DNA from: Girardinichthys multiradiatus
Lineage: Eukaryota; Chordata; Actinopteri; Cyprinodontiformes; Goodeidae
NCBI RefSeq assembly: GCF_021462225.1
Contig: NC_061800.1
Coordinates: 3,234,501 to 3,298,500, forward strand
Length of the DNA stretch: 64,000 bases
Direction: 5' to 3'
Shown: piece by piece, positions 33,386 to 45,300 of the stretch
Position numbering within the stretch: position 1 is the stretch's first letter
Layout: the number at the start of each line of letters is the position of its first letter
Translations under genes and position numbers: made by a program
Notes under the pieces: generated by a model
What the model saw: the letters and a program-made list of their open reading frames with translations, nothing else
The model's database searches: none
Told to the model about the DNA's origin: nothing

Positions 33386-36300
33386 GAAAAGAGCAGAGTC
33401 TGAATAATAATAAACAAGAGTAAATAGGATAAAAGCATATATAATAAAGGAAAGACAATCAAATAAAGACATGTCCAAAGACATGCCTGTTAGGTTAATT
33501 GGTTCATCTAAATTGCCCTTAGGTGTATGAATGAGTGTGCATGGTTGTTTGTGTGTTACCCTGCGATGGACTGGCGACCTATCCAGGGTCTTGCCCATAG
33601 ACTGCTGGAGATAGGTACCAGCTCCCCCGCGACCCACTATGGAACAAGCGGTAGAAAATGACTGACTGACTGACTGAATCAAATAAATAGTGCTAATATA
33701 AGTTAATATAAGTATAACTCAGTTCTTAACAATAGTTTTTAATAGATAAAAAAAACAAATTAATTAATTAAAAAATTTAAATAAAATGAAAAAAAAACTC
33801 ATAAAATGGGGAATTGCATCTGGAAGCAGCCCTGGTTAGAAAGAGATGCAATGTTTATGTACTCAAAAGATCCAGATACAGTAAAGATTATAATTTTGAA
33901 GGACATTTTTCGGTTCCTGCTTGGTACAGAGATTACAACAGAAAGACAAACTTAGGAAAAGGAAAAAAGCCAGTCAAACTTAAAAAAAAAAAATAAATTT
34001 GGCTTGCTGAAGCTCATAAAAGAAAAGCAGGGAACAATAAAAAGAGCAAGGAGGTTTATATAGCAGTTGCCAGAGAAGCAGATAAGGACACTGGTGTACT
34101 AAGGGGGAGGGGCAGGCAGCCGCAGCCCCAGCCTGCTGCTGCAGCTGCGACAGTGCCTGAACCCTCAGCGCCAGTGGGACAAATAACTGAAGAGGCATCA
34201 CCATATTCGCCATTAGTTTTTCCGACTTCACAAACTATGAGAGAGGAATCCCCAAATTTAATAACCAGCTCCCCGGTAGCAAAAATACTAGGCGGAGAAA
34301 ATAGGCAATTAAACTGGATGGCCTCAGTGACAGTGCTGATGACAGTCCCTATAAACAGCAGTTAAAAAATGCCCTCCAGGCAAATGCTTTACCTGAGATT
34401 CGAAACTGGGTCACAAAACATAATATTGATCTACCCACCTGCTCGGTTAGCAGTTGGCAGAACTGGGCAATGCATGCTGAAAAGGTGGTCAGTGGAATGC
34501 ATAAAAAACCCCCTACTGATACCTTCTATGGGGAAGATGAGATACTAACTTCACCTACTGATACTGATAACTTCAACTACTGCAATGTTTAATGATCTGA
34601 TTGAATATGTGAAACAACTGACTAACATAATAATGAAGTTTTTCAACAGGTGATGATCATCCAGGAGGAATGCAGTGTTCTAGGAAATGCAGTTAATTTA
34701 TTAGCAACACATTTTTCTTCAACAGGTGGAAGCTGGAGAAATAATATCACACTGTGTGTAAGTTTTGTTGACTAATCATTGGTTGGATCCATGAGACATT
34801 ATGTGCACAGACCAAATGACCAAAACCGACCCAAGACCAAATGACCAAGGTTCTGACTTATGAACCTCACTGACCTGACAATGATAACCTGACACTTCTC
34901 CAGACTGGACAGACCCAAAAGACAACACCTTCAAGGTGGACCCCACAAACACCACCTTATTGATCCGTGGTGGATAAAAGGAATTGAAGCATTCAAAACA
35001 GACCTAGTGGAAACAAAAGGGGTTATGACGAAACAATGTGCATTTTAAAAAATATAAAAAGAAAATTATATGGGAATTTTTGTAAATTAAATTGCTCTGA
35101 TAGAGAAGTAACTAAGTACATTTATTTGTACAGCACATTGCAGGCAGGGCAATTCAAAGTGCTTTACATTATAAAAATACAAAATCCTAAAAAACCATCA
35201 AGTAGATGTTCATGACAGCCATGGGGGGAAAAGTTGTCAGTGTGTGAATGTGTGTGAATGGGAATTATTGATTTCATTAAAGAGCGTCTTTGAGGGACTT
35301 TTAAAAGTGCTAATAAAGGTCTGATGTTCTTATGATCATTTGCCAAACTTTTACCTCCATAAGGTTTCCAGAATTTTTTTTCAAAATCATATAAAGATGG
35401 TAAAGGTTCTACCTGTATTGAAATACTGATAAACATAAGAAAGCTATAAACCCGTCTTCAATTTACGAAATTCTTTTACAAATATAGTAATTAACTTTTT
35501 TGTGTGGCCAATGTCTGTCAATTTTGTCTGTTTGTTTTTGTGAAATGTTTGTTTTATGTTATGTAAAAATTAGGGTATATGTGGATGATAATAATTAAAG
35601 CCTATAAATGCAAGTGTGATCTTCAGCAGTACCATAATTATTAAGTCAATTTTAATGGTGAAACAAAAGGATTTTAACAGATGTTTGGACTTTTTCCAGC
35701 CAGGTTCAGAATTATCAAATTAGATTTAAAATTTAACACAAGATGAAATGCTCCTTAACAAAATTACTGGACAGAATTACTATACCTGAAATTGAGAAAA
35801 CTTGAGTTAATTGAAATAAACTTTAGTTACTTGAAATAAATACAAAGTGCAATTAAAAAGAGAAGAGCTATAGATGACTGAAACTGTACAGGTGTGTTTA
35901 TAAAACTAGGTAAGACAAACTAAGATTATAAGACATAACATGCTCTTCATTTTTGTGTTAATTTTATTAAGCCTTCTAAACTGATGAGGAGTGAGTTTTT
36001 TAGAACTAATGAAACTTATAGTAAACCAAGCATCATTAAAATTATAGCAATAAACAGAAATAGTGACCTCACTCTTTAATATAATGAGGACTTACTGCAT
36101 TAAATAAATAGATTAGAATACATGCATCTAAATAAAGCTAAATTAGAATAGATTATTCAGAGCTGTTGAATAAAAAAATTTGTTATTTGTACCAGATGAT
36201 TAAAAAGAGAGCAACGTCATCATGGCTAAAGAGAAACATTTGCAGGAAAGATCAAATTACATATTATTTAACCTCTTCTATCGTGACACCATACAGGGTT

Positions 36301-39300
36301 TATTAACATCTTGGACAGCACATATTATGTATGGAAAGAAATAAAAATAAAGGTATAATTGGTAACACAATGGAAAAATGCAGTTATTACTGAAATTATT
36401 AGATGCTGTGCTGTTACCACCTAAATTAGTTGAGGGTAAATGTGAAGGGATTACTAGATGCCCTGAAGGAAAGCTTATATTACTTAAATCAATAATTCAA
36501 TGAATTGTGAGCCATGTGCACAGCCATGTCTCAACAGGAGGGTGGTAGTTTACTACATATGGATTTAATAATTAATATTTACAAAAAAATATTTTTTTGT
36601 GCATCTTGTTTGATATGTCTGAAACATTACCCCCAAGGAAATCTTTCCTTGCAAAGGACCGGATGCTATAACAGTGGCAAAAAGGACTACCTACATTTGG
36701 AATTCCAAGAAGGATTTATAGTGATAATAGAATATACATTTTTGTTAACAAAGTCATACAAGAACTTGGTAAATGTTTCAAGATTGACCTGAAAATATAA
36801 TGTAGCTATTATCCCCAAAGTGCAGGGCTGGTAGAGATAACAAACGGGACAGTTAAAAGGAAGCTTAGGAAGACAATAGAAGAAACAAAATGAAACTGGG
36901 TTGAATATGTATATATATATATATTAAAACTTAATATGACAATAACCCCATCAGCTCAGGGTGGATTAACACCTTTTGAAATAATACATGGCAGACTTTA
37001 TTATATTCCTGATCTCCAAAAAGACCTAAAAGATCCACAACAAGAGGCAACGTTAGCAGAATACATGATGAAGGCATTACAGTTTAGAGACATAAAATTT
37101 TAATAATCTGCCAAATGATGTTTCTGAAGCTCTACGGGTTCCTGGTGACGTGAAAGAAGGTGACTGAGTGCTGATTTAGACCATTAAGAAGAAAGCGTGG
37201 TCTGATCCAAAGTGGGATGTTTCATTCCAAGTGTTATTGAAAACTCCTACCGCTGTGAAAATCCAAGAGGGGGCTACTTGTAAACACACATTGTAAAGAG
37301 GTGAGCCTTTCAGTCTTTCCACTCAGGCTGGAAATGATAAAGCCTGACTACAAAGGGGTTGTGCCCATCTAGTGGAGTCTTCATCTCAATGTCAGTGAAG
37401 AAACCAACGATCTTTCCTAGCCTTTAGGGGTGAGAGAGAGACTGATAGGTAAATCTAAAGGAAAGATGTTGTTGAAACATTTAGTTTTGTTTTTCATGTG
37501 TGTCCTGATTGTGTTAATAATATGCCAGATATTTCCACAATCTCATAATCTCCAGAAATTAAAGAGGTGGATACATTAAGATTTCCATGGAATGTTTATA
37601 CAAGATATAAATTACTTGTTTGAGACTAACAGCTGGTACCAATATGCAAAAATTGTAACCAAGTCCAGAATCATTTCTGGTTGTTATGTATGTACTGAAC
37701 TTCCTATCTCTTCCAGCCAGCCCAGGTTGACAGCTAGACCAGTACCAGCGCCAAGAGATGAGTGTTTTATCAAAAATGGTGTTTCTGGTACCAGTTTAAT
37801 GTTACAACAGCTGTGTTCAATTAAGTGGAGCTTCTTGCAGGTTTCTATTTTTCTCATTGTGTTGTGGGCACCGGTTCCATCCCAATGGGGACTATTCCAA
37901 TCCGCATGTGTAACACGACTTACTATTATTCTTTACACCAAGCTGGACCAGGGGGAAAGGTCCATGATATAAAGGCATTTATGCAATACATGGATTTCAC
38001 TGGATGTGTGGAACTGCCGTTTATTAGTAGTTGCTTCTAAATTGGAGTGATGTATGTGCACCTGTTTATGTCACTGATCACACTTATGTCATTTCAGTTC
38101 AACCTTCCCTGAATAGGAGTAAGAGGGAACTCATCCGTGTGAAGCCACATGACAGTGTGTGGGATTTTGCTAAGTTTAGGAAAGAACATGCTTAGATTAG
38201 AAACTATAGATTATCGACTGGCACTGTTTGTTAATGTAACCACAAAAGCTCTTACAGGACTATCAACAGAAGTCACAGCTCTTCGAAGCGTGGTGTTGCA
38301 GAACAGGATGGTGTTGGACCTGCTAACGGATTCATTGGGGGAGTTTGCGCTCTCCTAAACGAGACCTTCTGCACCTACATCCCTGATGAAACCAACGGCG
38401 AAGATGGACACACAGTGAGCGATGCTATTTGCCAATTAAATTAAATTAAAAGGGGTATGCAGCAGGATGTCCATCCCGGCGGGGGAAGCTTTTTTGTGTG
38501 GCTTACTTCTGGACCGTGGTGGCAACTGCTTTTGAAAATCATGACCCCTGTCATCGCTGTGTCATTGTTGTTTGCCTTTTTTACTCTGTGTGTTATTCCC
38601 TGTATCAGAGCAATGATATTAAGGATAGTTGGAGGAATTGTTGATACGATGTTGCCCCAGGATTACCAACTTCTTGATGAGGACCAGAACTATGATGACA
38701 CTTTGGAGGAGGAGTCACTAAACTTAACAATAGTTTAATATTTAATGAGGTGTATGCATAAAGCTTTTTGGAAGTGTATACATGAATGTGTTATTAAACT
38801 AACCAATAATAAACATGAGGGAATTGTTGGAAAAATGTATACAAATGATCATTGTTTAGTTTAAACAAGGTTTATGTTTGACTTTCTACTATAGTGAAGA
38901 TGATTCCTGTGATTGGTTTTAGTGTGGACAGAGTGGAAAGTTAAGGAATGTGGTCTGGAGTGGATCACTCTCTGGACATGACATGCTCATACCATATTCA
39001 ATTCAATTCAATTCAAAAATACTTTATTAATCCCAAAGGGAAATTAAATGTTGTTGTAGCTCATTATGAAGGTTTCTTCAAAGAGCCGTTGTAGATGCTG
39101 ATGGCTGTGGGCAGGAAGGATCTCCTGTAGCGCTCCGTCTTACAGCAGATCTGAAGAAGCCTCTGACTGAAGACACTCTGTTGTTGTAGGACAGTCTCAT
39201 GAAGAGGATGCTCAGGGTTCTCCATAATGTTGTTCATTTTATGAAGAATCCGTCTTTCCACAATGATCTCCAGAGATGCTCAGGGTTCTCCATAATGTTC

Positions 39301-42300
39301 TTCATTTTATGAAGAATCCGTCTTTCCACAATGATCTCCGGAGGTTCCAGAGGAGTTCCCAGAACAGAGCCAGCCTTTTTTATCAGCTTGTTGAGCTTTT
39401 TTAAGTCCCTGGCTCTGATGCTGCTTCCCCAGCAGATGATGGAGAATAGATCACACTTTCCACAACAGACTTATAGAAGATATGCAGCATCTTGCTGCAA
39501 ACACCAAAGGACCTAAGCTTCCTCAAGAAGTACAGTCTGCTCTGTCCCTTCTTGTAGATGGCTTCACAGTTGCATCTCCACTCTAGTCTGTTGTCCAGGT
39601 GAACACCGAGGTATTTATACTCCTCCACCACCTCCACTTCTTCTCCCATGATAGAAATAGTTTTTGACTTATTCCTGTTTCGCTTAAAATCTACAATCAT
39701 CTCCTATGTTTTAGTCACGTTCAAAATGAGATGACTGTTTCCACACCATGCCACAAAGCGGTCCACCACCTTCCTGTACTCAGCTTCTTGTCCATCTCTG
39801 ATCCACCCACGACTGCAGAATCATCTGAGTATTTCTGCAGATGACAGAAGTCTGTCTTGTACTGGAAGTCTGAAGTGTACAGAGTGAAAAGGAATGGTGA
39901 GAGTACAGTCCCCTGTGGTGCTCCTGTGCTGCTGACTACCTGGTTAGACTCATAACCCTTCAGTCTCACAAACTGTGGTGTGTTTGTCGGGTAGTCTTTG
40001 ATCCAGGAGATTGTTGAGGCCTCCACATGAGTCTTCTGGAGTTTCAGACAAAGCAAATCAGGTTGGATTGTATTAAATGCACTGGAGAAATCAAAGAACA
40101 TGATCCTCACAGTGCTGCTGGCTTTTTCCAGATGACAGTGGGTTTGTTGAAGCAGGTGTATTATGGCATCTTCAACTCCAACTCCACAGCGATAAGCAAA
40201 CTGAAGGGGGTCCTGATGGCTTACTGTTTGCTTACTCAGGTGGGCCAACAGGAGTCTCTCTAGGACCTTCATGATGTGGGATGTTAGGGCAACAGGTCCA
40301 TAGTCATTGAGGACTGATGGGTGAGGTTTCTTTGGTACCGGAACAAGACAGGAGGTCTTCCACAACACCGGAACCTTCTTCTGGGCCAGGCTAAGGTTGA
40401 AGAGGTGCTGCAGAATCCCACAGAGCTGCTCTGCACAGCCCTTCAGGACTCTAGGGCTGACATGATCTGTACCTGCAGCCTTATTCCGATTCAGTCTCTC
40501 CAGTTGCATCTTCACTTGACTTCTTGAGACACACAGGAGGAAGGGGGAAGCAAAGGAAGCATCAGCATTTTCTGATATGGTTGAAGGCAAACATGTAGAA
40601 GCAGAAGGGTCTAGGGCTGAGATGGAAGATAAATAATTTGAGGTGTGACTGGACAGCTGTGGGTCCTGTGGGTCAAAGGAGGGTTGAATGTCTGTTTGGC
40701 TGTGAGCAGGAGAGGATGCGAAGCTTGTTTCTGAACTGAACCTATTGAAGAATGTGTTCAGTTCATTGGCTCTGTCCAGACCTTCATCGGTCCGATCATC
40801 CCTCTGCCTGAAGCCCGTGATCTTCTTCATCCCTGTCCACACATCTCTGATATTGTTTTGCTGGAGCTTGCTCTCCAGCTTCTTCTTGTACACCTCCTTG
40901 CTGTCTCTTATCTTGACTTTAAGTTGCTTTTGTAAACTCCTCAATAATTCTCTGAAGGCTCTTTTTTCTTGTTAAGCAGGTCCTTCAGGTCACTGGTGAT
41001 CCAAGGTTTGTTATTGGGGAAGCATCTCACGGTTCTGGTGGGAATGATGTTATCCATACAGAAGTTTATATAGTTGGATACACACTCAGTCATGGCATTG
41101 ATGTCCTCTCCATCTGGCCTCAAAACAACCTTGCAGAGCCTCTTCAGCTTCCTGTGACCATTTTCTCATAGTCCTCTTTATTACAGGTTGCCTCTGAACA
41201 AGGGGCTTATATTTCGAGGAGAGAAAAACAAGATTGTGATTTGCCTAGAGGAGGTCTTGCTGTAGAGATGTATGAGTCCTTGACATTTGCATAGAACAAA
41301 TCCAATATTTTGTTTTCTCTGGTAGAGCAGCTGACAAACTGTTGAAATGTTGGAAGTGCAGCAGAGAGTGAAGCATGGTTAAAATCACCAGAAATTGCCA
41401 CAAAAGCATTGGGGTTTTGTGTCTGTAGCTTAGCAACAACTGAGCTGATGGCATCACATGCAGTGTTGGCAACAGCGGAAGGTGGAACGTAAACTGTTGC
41501 CAAAATAACACTGGTGAACTCTCTGGGTAAATAATATGGACGAAAACGTACTGCCAACAGTTCAATATCTGGACTGCAGAGATGACACTTCACAGTAACA
41601 TGTCCTGGATGACACCATCTGTTGTTCACAAATACTGCCAGTCCACCTTCTTTACATTTGCCGTTCCTCTTTAAATCTCTGTCTGCTCGTATGGTTAAAA
41701 AGCCCGGCAGAGAGACGCATGAGTTGGGGATATGATCCAACAGCCATGTCTCAGTAAAACACATAATACCGCATGCCCGGTACTCTGGCTGGGTCCTTTG
41801 TAGGGCTTGGAGTTCATCCAACTTGTTTCCCAACAATCTCACATTGCCCATTATAATCAACGGAAGAGATGGTTTGAACTTCCTCCTTCTCTCTTTTCTC
41901 TTAGCTCCTGCTCTGCATCCACGGCGTCTCCTTTTCAACTCATTGGGGATTTGGGGTTGTAGTTGAAGTATTATTTGAGCTTTTGAGATATTAATCAGCT
42001 GCTCCCGTTTGTAAGAAACAACCCCGTTGCCATGGGAATGCATCATAACAAATGTCCAAAAATAGAAAGTATTAGGAAAAATCCTCCAAGCTGCACAGCA
42101 TTGGACACCGGAGAGGACAGTCAGCTGTATCCACCACAAGAGGAATAGTTCCCAAAAAAGAATAAATCAAAATTAAAAGTAACAGAGCTACTCCAACCTG
42201 CTGCCACCTTGAGCGGCGCAATTCTAGAATTATATATATGGGAATGAGTGCTTTTTATGTTTTAATCTCCGTAAGAATTGGCTAAACCAATTCCCGCTTT

Positions 42301-45300
42301 TTACTTGTAAGAATGTGACTTTTAAATAAAAGGCTGGTGCAAGGATTTATTCTTTGTGAGAAGGAAGTCGCTGTTTGGCAGAGGACTAGCTCACCCTTGC
42401 AAGTCAAACTTACTTGGTTCAACCTGTGCCTTATTTTACACTTGTCTGTGTTTATCAGCTTTCTAACTAACAAAAACATTTTTATTTTTAGGGATATGGA
42501 ATGCTGAATTATATTTGTCTACAAGTTTGAGTGATTGTTAACTTCCTACCAAGAAGCTGTCCGCTGTTGGCGAAGAAAGTCTTGATGTGATCTTTATGAA
42601 AGCCATTATTTCTGAGCATTTTGTAGAACCTCTGAAGATTCTGAGCATGATGCTGAAATGTCATCTGCGACTGCCAGCCACCTGTACACAAGCACACACA
42701 CACAGAGAGATGGTTAGATTTCTACCACTTCAGTCATTAACCCATTTATTGCATTTAAGAAAAGGGTTTAGGTCAAGTTTCTGGGGAAGTGGTGGCCTAG
42801 TGGTGGAGGGTTCAAATCCCACAGCCTGCCACTCTGCATCCCTGAGCAAGAAGCCCCTGAATGGGTTCCATAAGGGATGGGTTAAATGCAGAGGATAATT
42901 TATCCATTGTGAGAAAAATTATTTAGACATTATTAATCTCAATCTCAATCAAGACTTGTGATTAAGATCAATAAAGTCTAAATTATTGTTATTAATATTA
43001 TGAGTCTCAGGCTTAACAACTGCAGTCAGAATGATCACACCAATGTCAGATGGGTTTATGACCCAGCTTACATCTGGTCCATTCTTTGGGTCATAGTTAC
43101 TTGTTAGATATTTCCTAACAATGCCAATGCGTGAGTTGCCTTGGTTCCACAATTTAAGGTCTGAATAGTAGGGAAATCACCTGGGTACTGATTTCAGTCC
43201 AACAGAAAATGTGTGAGCAGGGCTGAATAGGTGTGTTTGACAGCCCACAAATCTGACTCAGTTACACCAGTTCTGTCAGGAAGAATGGGCCAAAAGTTCA
43301 GCGAATGGTTGTGAGAAGCCTTTGGAAGGATGCCCAAAACAGGAGACCCCAGTCATACAATTCTACCCAATACTAAGAAAATGTACAGGGGTTGGACAAT
43401 GAAAATGAAACACCTGGTTTTAGACCACAATAATTTATTAGTATGGTGTAGGGCCTCCTTTTGCGGCCAATACAGCGTCAATTCGTCTTGGGAATGACAT
43501 ATACAAGTCCTGCACAGTGGTCAGAGGGATTTTAAGCCATTCTTCTTGCAGGATAGTGGCCAGGTCACTACGTGATACTGGTGGAGGAAAACTGACATTT
43601 GGCACTGGCATGAGTGACCAAAGGTTTGGCTATAGCAGCCGGGCCGTGTATATTGACCCTGTGGAGCTCCCGACGGACAGTTCTGGTGGAAACAGGAGAG
43701 TTGAGGTGCACATTTAATTCTGCCATGATTTGGGCAGCCGTGGTTTTATGTTTTTTGGATACAATCCGGGTTAGCACCCAAACATCCCTTTCAGACAGCT
43801 TCCTCTTGCGTCCACTGTTAATCCTGTTGGATGTGGTTCGTCCTTCTTGGTGGTATGCTGACATTACCCTGGATACCGTGGCTCTTGATACATCACAAAG
43901 ACTTGCTGTCTTGGTCACAGATGCGCCAGCAAGAGGTGCACCAACAATTTGTCCTCTTTTGAACTCTGGTATGTCACCCATAATGTTGTGTGCATTTCAA
44001 TATTTTGAGCAAAACTGTGCTCGTACCCTGCTAATTGAACCTTCACACTCTGCTCTTACTGGTGCAATGAGCAAGACTGGCTACCAGGCTGGTCCAATTT
44101 AGCCATAAAACCTCCCACACTAAAATGACAGGTGTTTCAGTTTCATTGTCCAACCCCTGTATGTAAACTACTTAATTTAAAAAAGTATTCTGGAATTTAA
44201 CAAATAGAAATGTTTTCGGTTAATGCTAACTGACCTGAAACAGGAAATGTTTAGTCTATTTTAGTTTATTAATGTCAGATCATGAGAAAAATTGTTGTCT
44301 TTCCACACTGTGTATGATTTTTATGCTCAGATTTTAATGCGGCTGAGCAAAAGAAATATTTGATCCCCAAGGAAAGAGAAATCTTTGTTTGGAAGCACTG
44401 TGGTAGGAGTTTCTGCCTTTCTTTTTTAGCTAAGCCTATGTTGCATTGGTAGTATGTTTTCTGTCATTGTCATATTGGACGACTCATCTACAACCCATTT
44501 TCAGGGTACTGGCTTTTTCCAAAATGTTACATTATGTGTTGTTCTGTACCCTTTTCCCCCCTCCATGCCTGACCCTGGGGCAATATGTTTTTCAGGTGAT
44601 ATATTTTTCTTTTTTTCCAAACACTCAGTTTCAGCTCCATTGTGTGGAAAGAGATCTGTGTTCCTCGTGGGAAGGACATTGACAGCATCACAGACTGCAT
44701 CACGGACTACATCAACTTCTGTGTAGACAACACTGTGCCCATCATGAAGGTACTGTGTTTCCGCAATAGCAAGCCCTGGATCATCCCTGAAACAAAGGCT
44801 CTCCCCAGGAGAGGAAGAGAGCCTTTAGATCAGGAAGCAAGGAGGTCCCACCACACTGACACTGGTGAACATCCATTGAACTGACATTGAGATTATGGAC
44901 TCTTAAGTACCCGGGTCTTCAACTGAATCATAAAACGGACTGGAGTCACACCACTGATGCTCTTTACAGGAAGGGTCAGGGCAGACTCTACTGGCTAAGG
45001 AGAATGAGATCTTATGGAGTGCAAGGGGCGCTTCTTAACACCTTTTTGGCCTCTGTGGTGGCATCATCCATCTTCAATGATGTATTATGTTGGAGCAGCA
45101 GCTTATCTAAAGCTGAGAGGAAGAGGTTAGATAAGCTCATCGATGGCCAGCTCTGTCAAAGGATGTCACTGTGTAGTGCAGGTGGTGGGAGAAAGAAGGA
45201 CTCTAGCAAAGATAACATTACTGTTGAACAATGTCTTCCACCCCATGCATAAAGCTGTTGAAGAACTGAAGAGCTCCTTCAGTGACAGACAGCTGCATCC

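Larger units (their letters stand above)
38998..42230 (-). mobile_element. Rex1-type LINE in ERV1 3' LTR
   Basis: A minus-strand non-LTR element whose 3' end (left) is the GGGATTAATAAAGTATTTTT plus GAATT-repeat tail characteristic of Rex1-like LINEs. It lies between LTR halves sharing a short CATAT/ATAT duplication. It includes a 70-bp tandem duplication at about 39205-39345. The 5' end (right) includes an endonuclease region, so the copy is nearly full length. Confidence 0.82.
30455..42472 (+). mobile_element. ERV1: complete but degenerate provirus in host intron
   Basis: Two LTRs (30455-30868 and 38825-42472) flank tRNA-Tyr primer site, leader, gag remnant, integrase remnant and env remnant. 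The 5-bp target duplication AAAAC (30450-30454, 42473-42477) is perfect. The two LTRs differ by roughly 20 positions in about 410 (counted by eye), ignoring the LINE. Most of pol is missing. Later insertions are a Tc1 (31801-33329), a SINE (33468-33676) and a Rex1-type LINE in the 3' LTR. It lies antisense to the host gene. Confidence 0.88.
38825..42472 (+). repeat. ERV1 3' LTR, interrupted by a LINE
   Basis: 38825-38997 and about 42231-42472 together match the 5' LTR. The break falls in ACCATATATGGG. The purine-rich ATGAGGGAAT before 38825 is a weak polypurine tract. Confidence 0.88.

Noticed and set aside
37592..37972. 126-codon frame as a host gene
   Set aside because: It lies between integrase and transmembrane remnants of ERV1 and parallels a retroviral surface subunit in position, so it is env decay.
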